Made by a program: the position numbers and the translations under genes. 33,171 bases of DNA, taken from positions 1 to 33,171 of the forward strand of contig JBQTJM010000348.1 of the NCBI GenBank assembly GCA_052387115.1, read 5' to 3'. This document shows, piece after piece, positions 32,060 to 33,171 of this stretch; the stretch's first letter is position 1, and each line of letters opens with the position of its first letter. The notes under the pieces are model-generated. The model had not been told where the DNA came from and ran no database searches. It was given only the letters and a program-made list of their open reading frames with translations. Origin of the DNA: JACCXJ01 sp052387115. Lineage in GTDB: Bacteria > Pseudomonadota > Gammaproteobacteria > JACCXJ01.

Positions 32060-33171
32060 CTGGAAGAAACGACATGAGTACGGTCAGCACGCTGAAACTC
32101 GAGCATGTCGGCCAGATCACATGCGCAGACGTCACTCTTGGCGACCTGACGGTGCTGGTAGGTCCACAAGCCACCGGCAAGAGTATCTTTCTCCAGTTTC
32201 TGAAGCTGGTGCTCGACACCGGCTATGTCCATGACCAGTTGCGCAAGCACGGCATCGATTGGAAGCGAAGCCCTCCGGAGTTCCTGGACGTCTATCTCGG
32301 CGAGGGGATGCGCGGGGTGTGGCGGGATGAGGAGCCCGAAAGCACGATCGTGGTGAATGGCGCGCCGATCTCCATGACGAAACTCGTGGCGCCGCGCCAT
32401 CGCAGCTCCGAGGGGTCGGCGTTCTATATTCCAGCGCAGCGTGTGCTGTCGCTCGCCAACGGCTGGCCGCGGCCGTTTCAAAGTTTCGCGGCCGAAGACC
32501 CGTTCGCGGTACGCGACTTCAGCGAGACGTTTCGACTGTTGATGGAGCAGGAATTCAGCCGTAGTTCGGACCTCTTTCCCAAGACTAACCGGCTCAAGCG
32601 CGAGTACCGCGACCTCTTGTCCGAGCACGTGTTCGGTGGTGCCCGGCTGCTCATCGATCGGCACGGCGCGCAGAAGCGACTAGTACTGCAGCAGGGAAAC
32701 GCCGGCAAGTCGATTCCCTTCATGGCGTGGTCGGCCGGCCAACGGGAGTTCGTGCCGCTGCTGATGGGCCTTTATTGGCTGCTGCCGGCGGCGAAGGTGC
32801 AGCGCCGCGGTGACATCCGAGTCGTCATCATCGAGGAGCCCGAGATGGGGCTGCATCCGTATGCGATCTCGGTCGTGCTGCTGCTGGTGATGGAACTGAT
32901 GTGGCGTGGCTACCGCGTGTGCATCTCGACGCATTCTCCGCAGGTGCTGGACGTCGTTTGGGCGCTGTCAACCATCCAGAAGCACGGCGCCGATTCGGGC
33001 CGGCTGCTTGACCTATTCGGGGTGCGCAAGACGCCCTCGATGAAAAACGTTGCGGCCGAGGTGCTCAAGAGAAACGCCCGTGTGTACTACTTCGATCGCG
33101 ACGGCAGCATGCGCGACATCTCGAAGCTCGATCCGGGTTCGGACGACGCGCGGGAGTCGGGTTGGGGAGGC
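32056..33171 (+). CDS. AAA family (ABC-type, SMC/OLD-like) ATPase, 3' end beyond window
   Basis: 372 codons to the right edge, still open. AAGGGG lies 6 nt before the ATG at 32056. Walker A is GPQATGKS (about 37-44); the signature-like SAGQREFVPLL, Walker B VVIIEEPEMGLHP with the catalytic Glu pair, and the H-loop STHSPQ are in ABC order. This places it with AAA15/AAA21 ATPases such as those of OLD- or PARIS-type defence systems. No nuclease domain is seen in the present part. The sequence VYYFDRDGSMRDISKLDPGS near the edge may be the start of a short C-terminal region. It is in the same orientation as the protease but 280 nt downstream, beyond an HNH remnant, so it may be a separate unit. 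The next gene to the right would show whether it has an effector partner. Confidence 0.85.
   Translation, partial: MTGRNDMSTVSTLKLEHVGQITCADVTLGDLTVLVGPQATGKSIFLQFLKLVLDTGYVHDQLRKHGIDWKRSPPEFLDVYLGEGMRGVWRDEEPESTIVVNGAPISMTKLVAPRHRSSEGSAFYIPAQRVLSLANGWPRPFQSFAAEDPFAVRDFSETFRLLMEQEFSRSSDLFPKTNRLKREYRDLLSEHVFGGARLLIDRHGAQKRLVLQQGNAGKSIPFMAWSAGQREFVPLLMGLYWLLPAAKVQRRGDIRVVIIEEPEMGLHPYAISVVLLLVMELMWRGYRVCISTHSPQVLDVVWALSTIQKHGADSGRLLDLFGVRKTPSMKNVAAEVLKRNARVYYFDRDGSMRDISKLDPGSDDARESGWGG

Overview
The window is GC-rich DNA from a gammaproteobacterium. The evidence is the gene order tRNA-Val(GAC) / thrS-infC-rpmI-rplT / pheS-pheT-ihfA-merR-like gene / tRNA-Pro(GGG), which is the classic gammaproteobacterial translation cluster. 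The mix of accessory families (DUF29, DUF1902, DUF2283/DUF4258, DUF2760 with Hsp70) would suit a Chromatiales-like environmental lineage, but that is inference.

Layout. 1-1.4 kb: left edge with the start of a small exported protein, a decayed glycosyltransferase-like 3' end and a DUF29 gene. 1.86-9.95 kb: the conserved translation cluster, including an infC that appears to start at a rare ATC codon and a pheST leader full of stem-loops. 10.05-13.9 kb: two metabolic genes on the minus strand, aas (2-acyl-GPE acyltransferase / acyl-ACP synthetase) and aceB (malate synthase A). 13.99-16.26 kb: a toxin-antitoxin graveyard. HicA is broken by an 8-bp tandem duplication next to an intact DUF1902 antitoxin, MazF is broken by two frameshifts, and HigB/HigA is broken by truncation and an in-frame amber codon. 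Hairpin repeats lie among them. 16.4-18.0 kb: a HAD phosphatase and a phosphoribosyltransferase-like phage/plasmid remnant; a 26-bp direct repeat lies on each side of the remnant.

18.2-22.0 kb: a DUF2760 gene and an Hsp70-family gene. These are usually immediate neighbours, but here a lower-GC islet of small exported or membrane proteins separates them, including two 1-nt-overlapping small membrane ORFs. 22.1-33.17 kb: a defence-type island. It holds a UvrD-like helicase stub with a mutated Walker A lysine, a PLD-SNF2 helicase with an internal inverted segment, a DUF4258/DUF2283 pair, a very large adenine-specific DNA methyltransferase with a 3' frameshift, a AAA+ ATPase, a cytoplasmic-type subtilisin (S8) protease, a tiny HNH (DUF1524-like) fragment, and an ABC-type AAA ATPase running off the right edge.

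How it may work together: the methyltransferase, AAA+ ATPase and S8 protease sit head to tail with 3-15 nt gaps. I read them as one operon in which a DNA-modification component is coupled to an ATPase-controlled protease, possibly with the downstream ABC ATPase as sensor. This is the best candidate for an under-described system here. The many broken genes (inversion, tandem duplications, G6-run frameshifts, nonsense codon) suggest an island in decay, or in part consensus errors; reads would decide.
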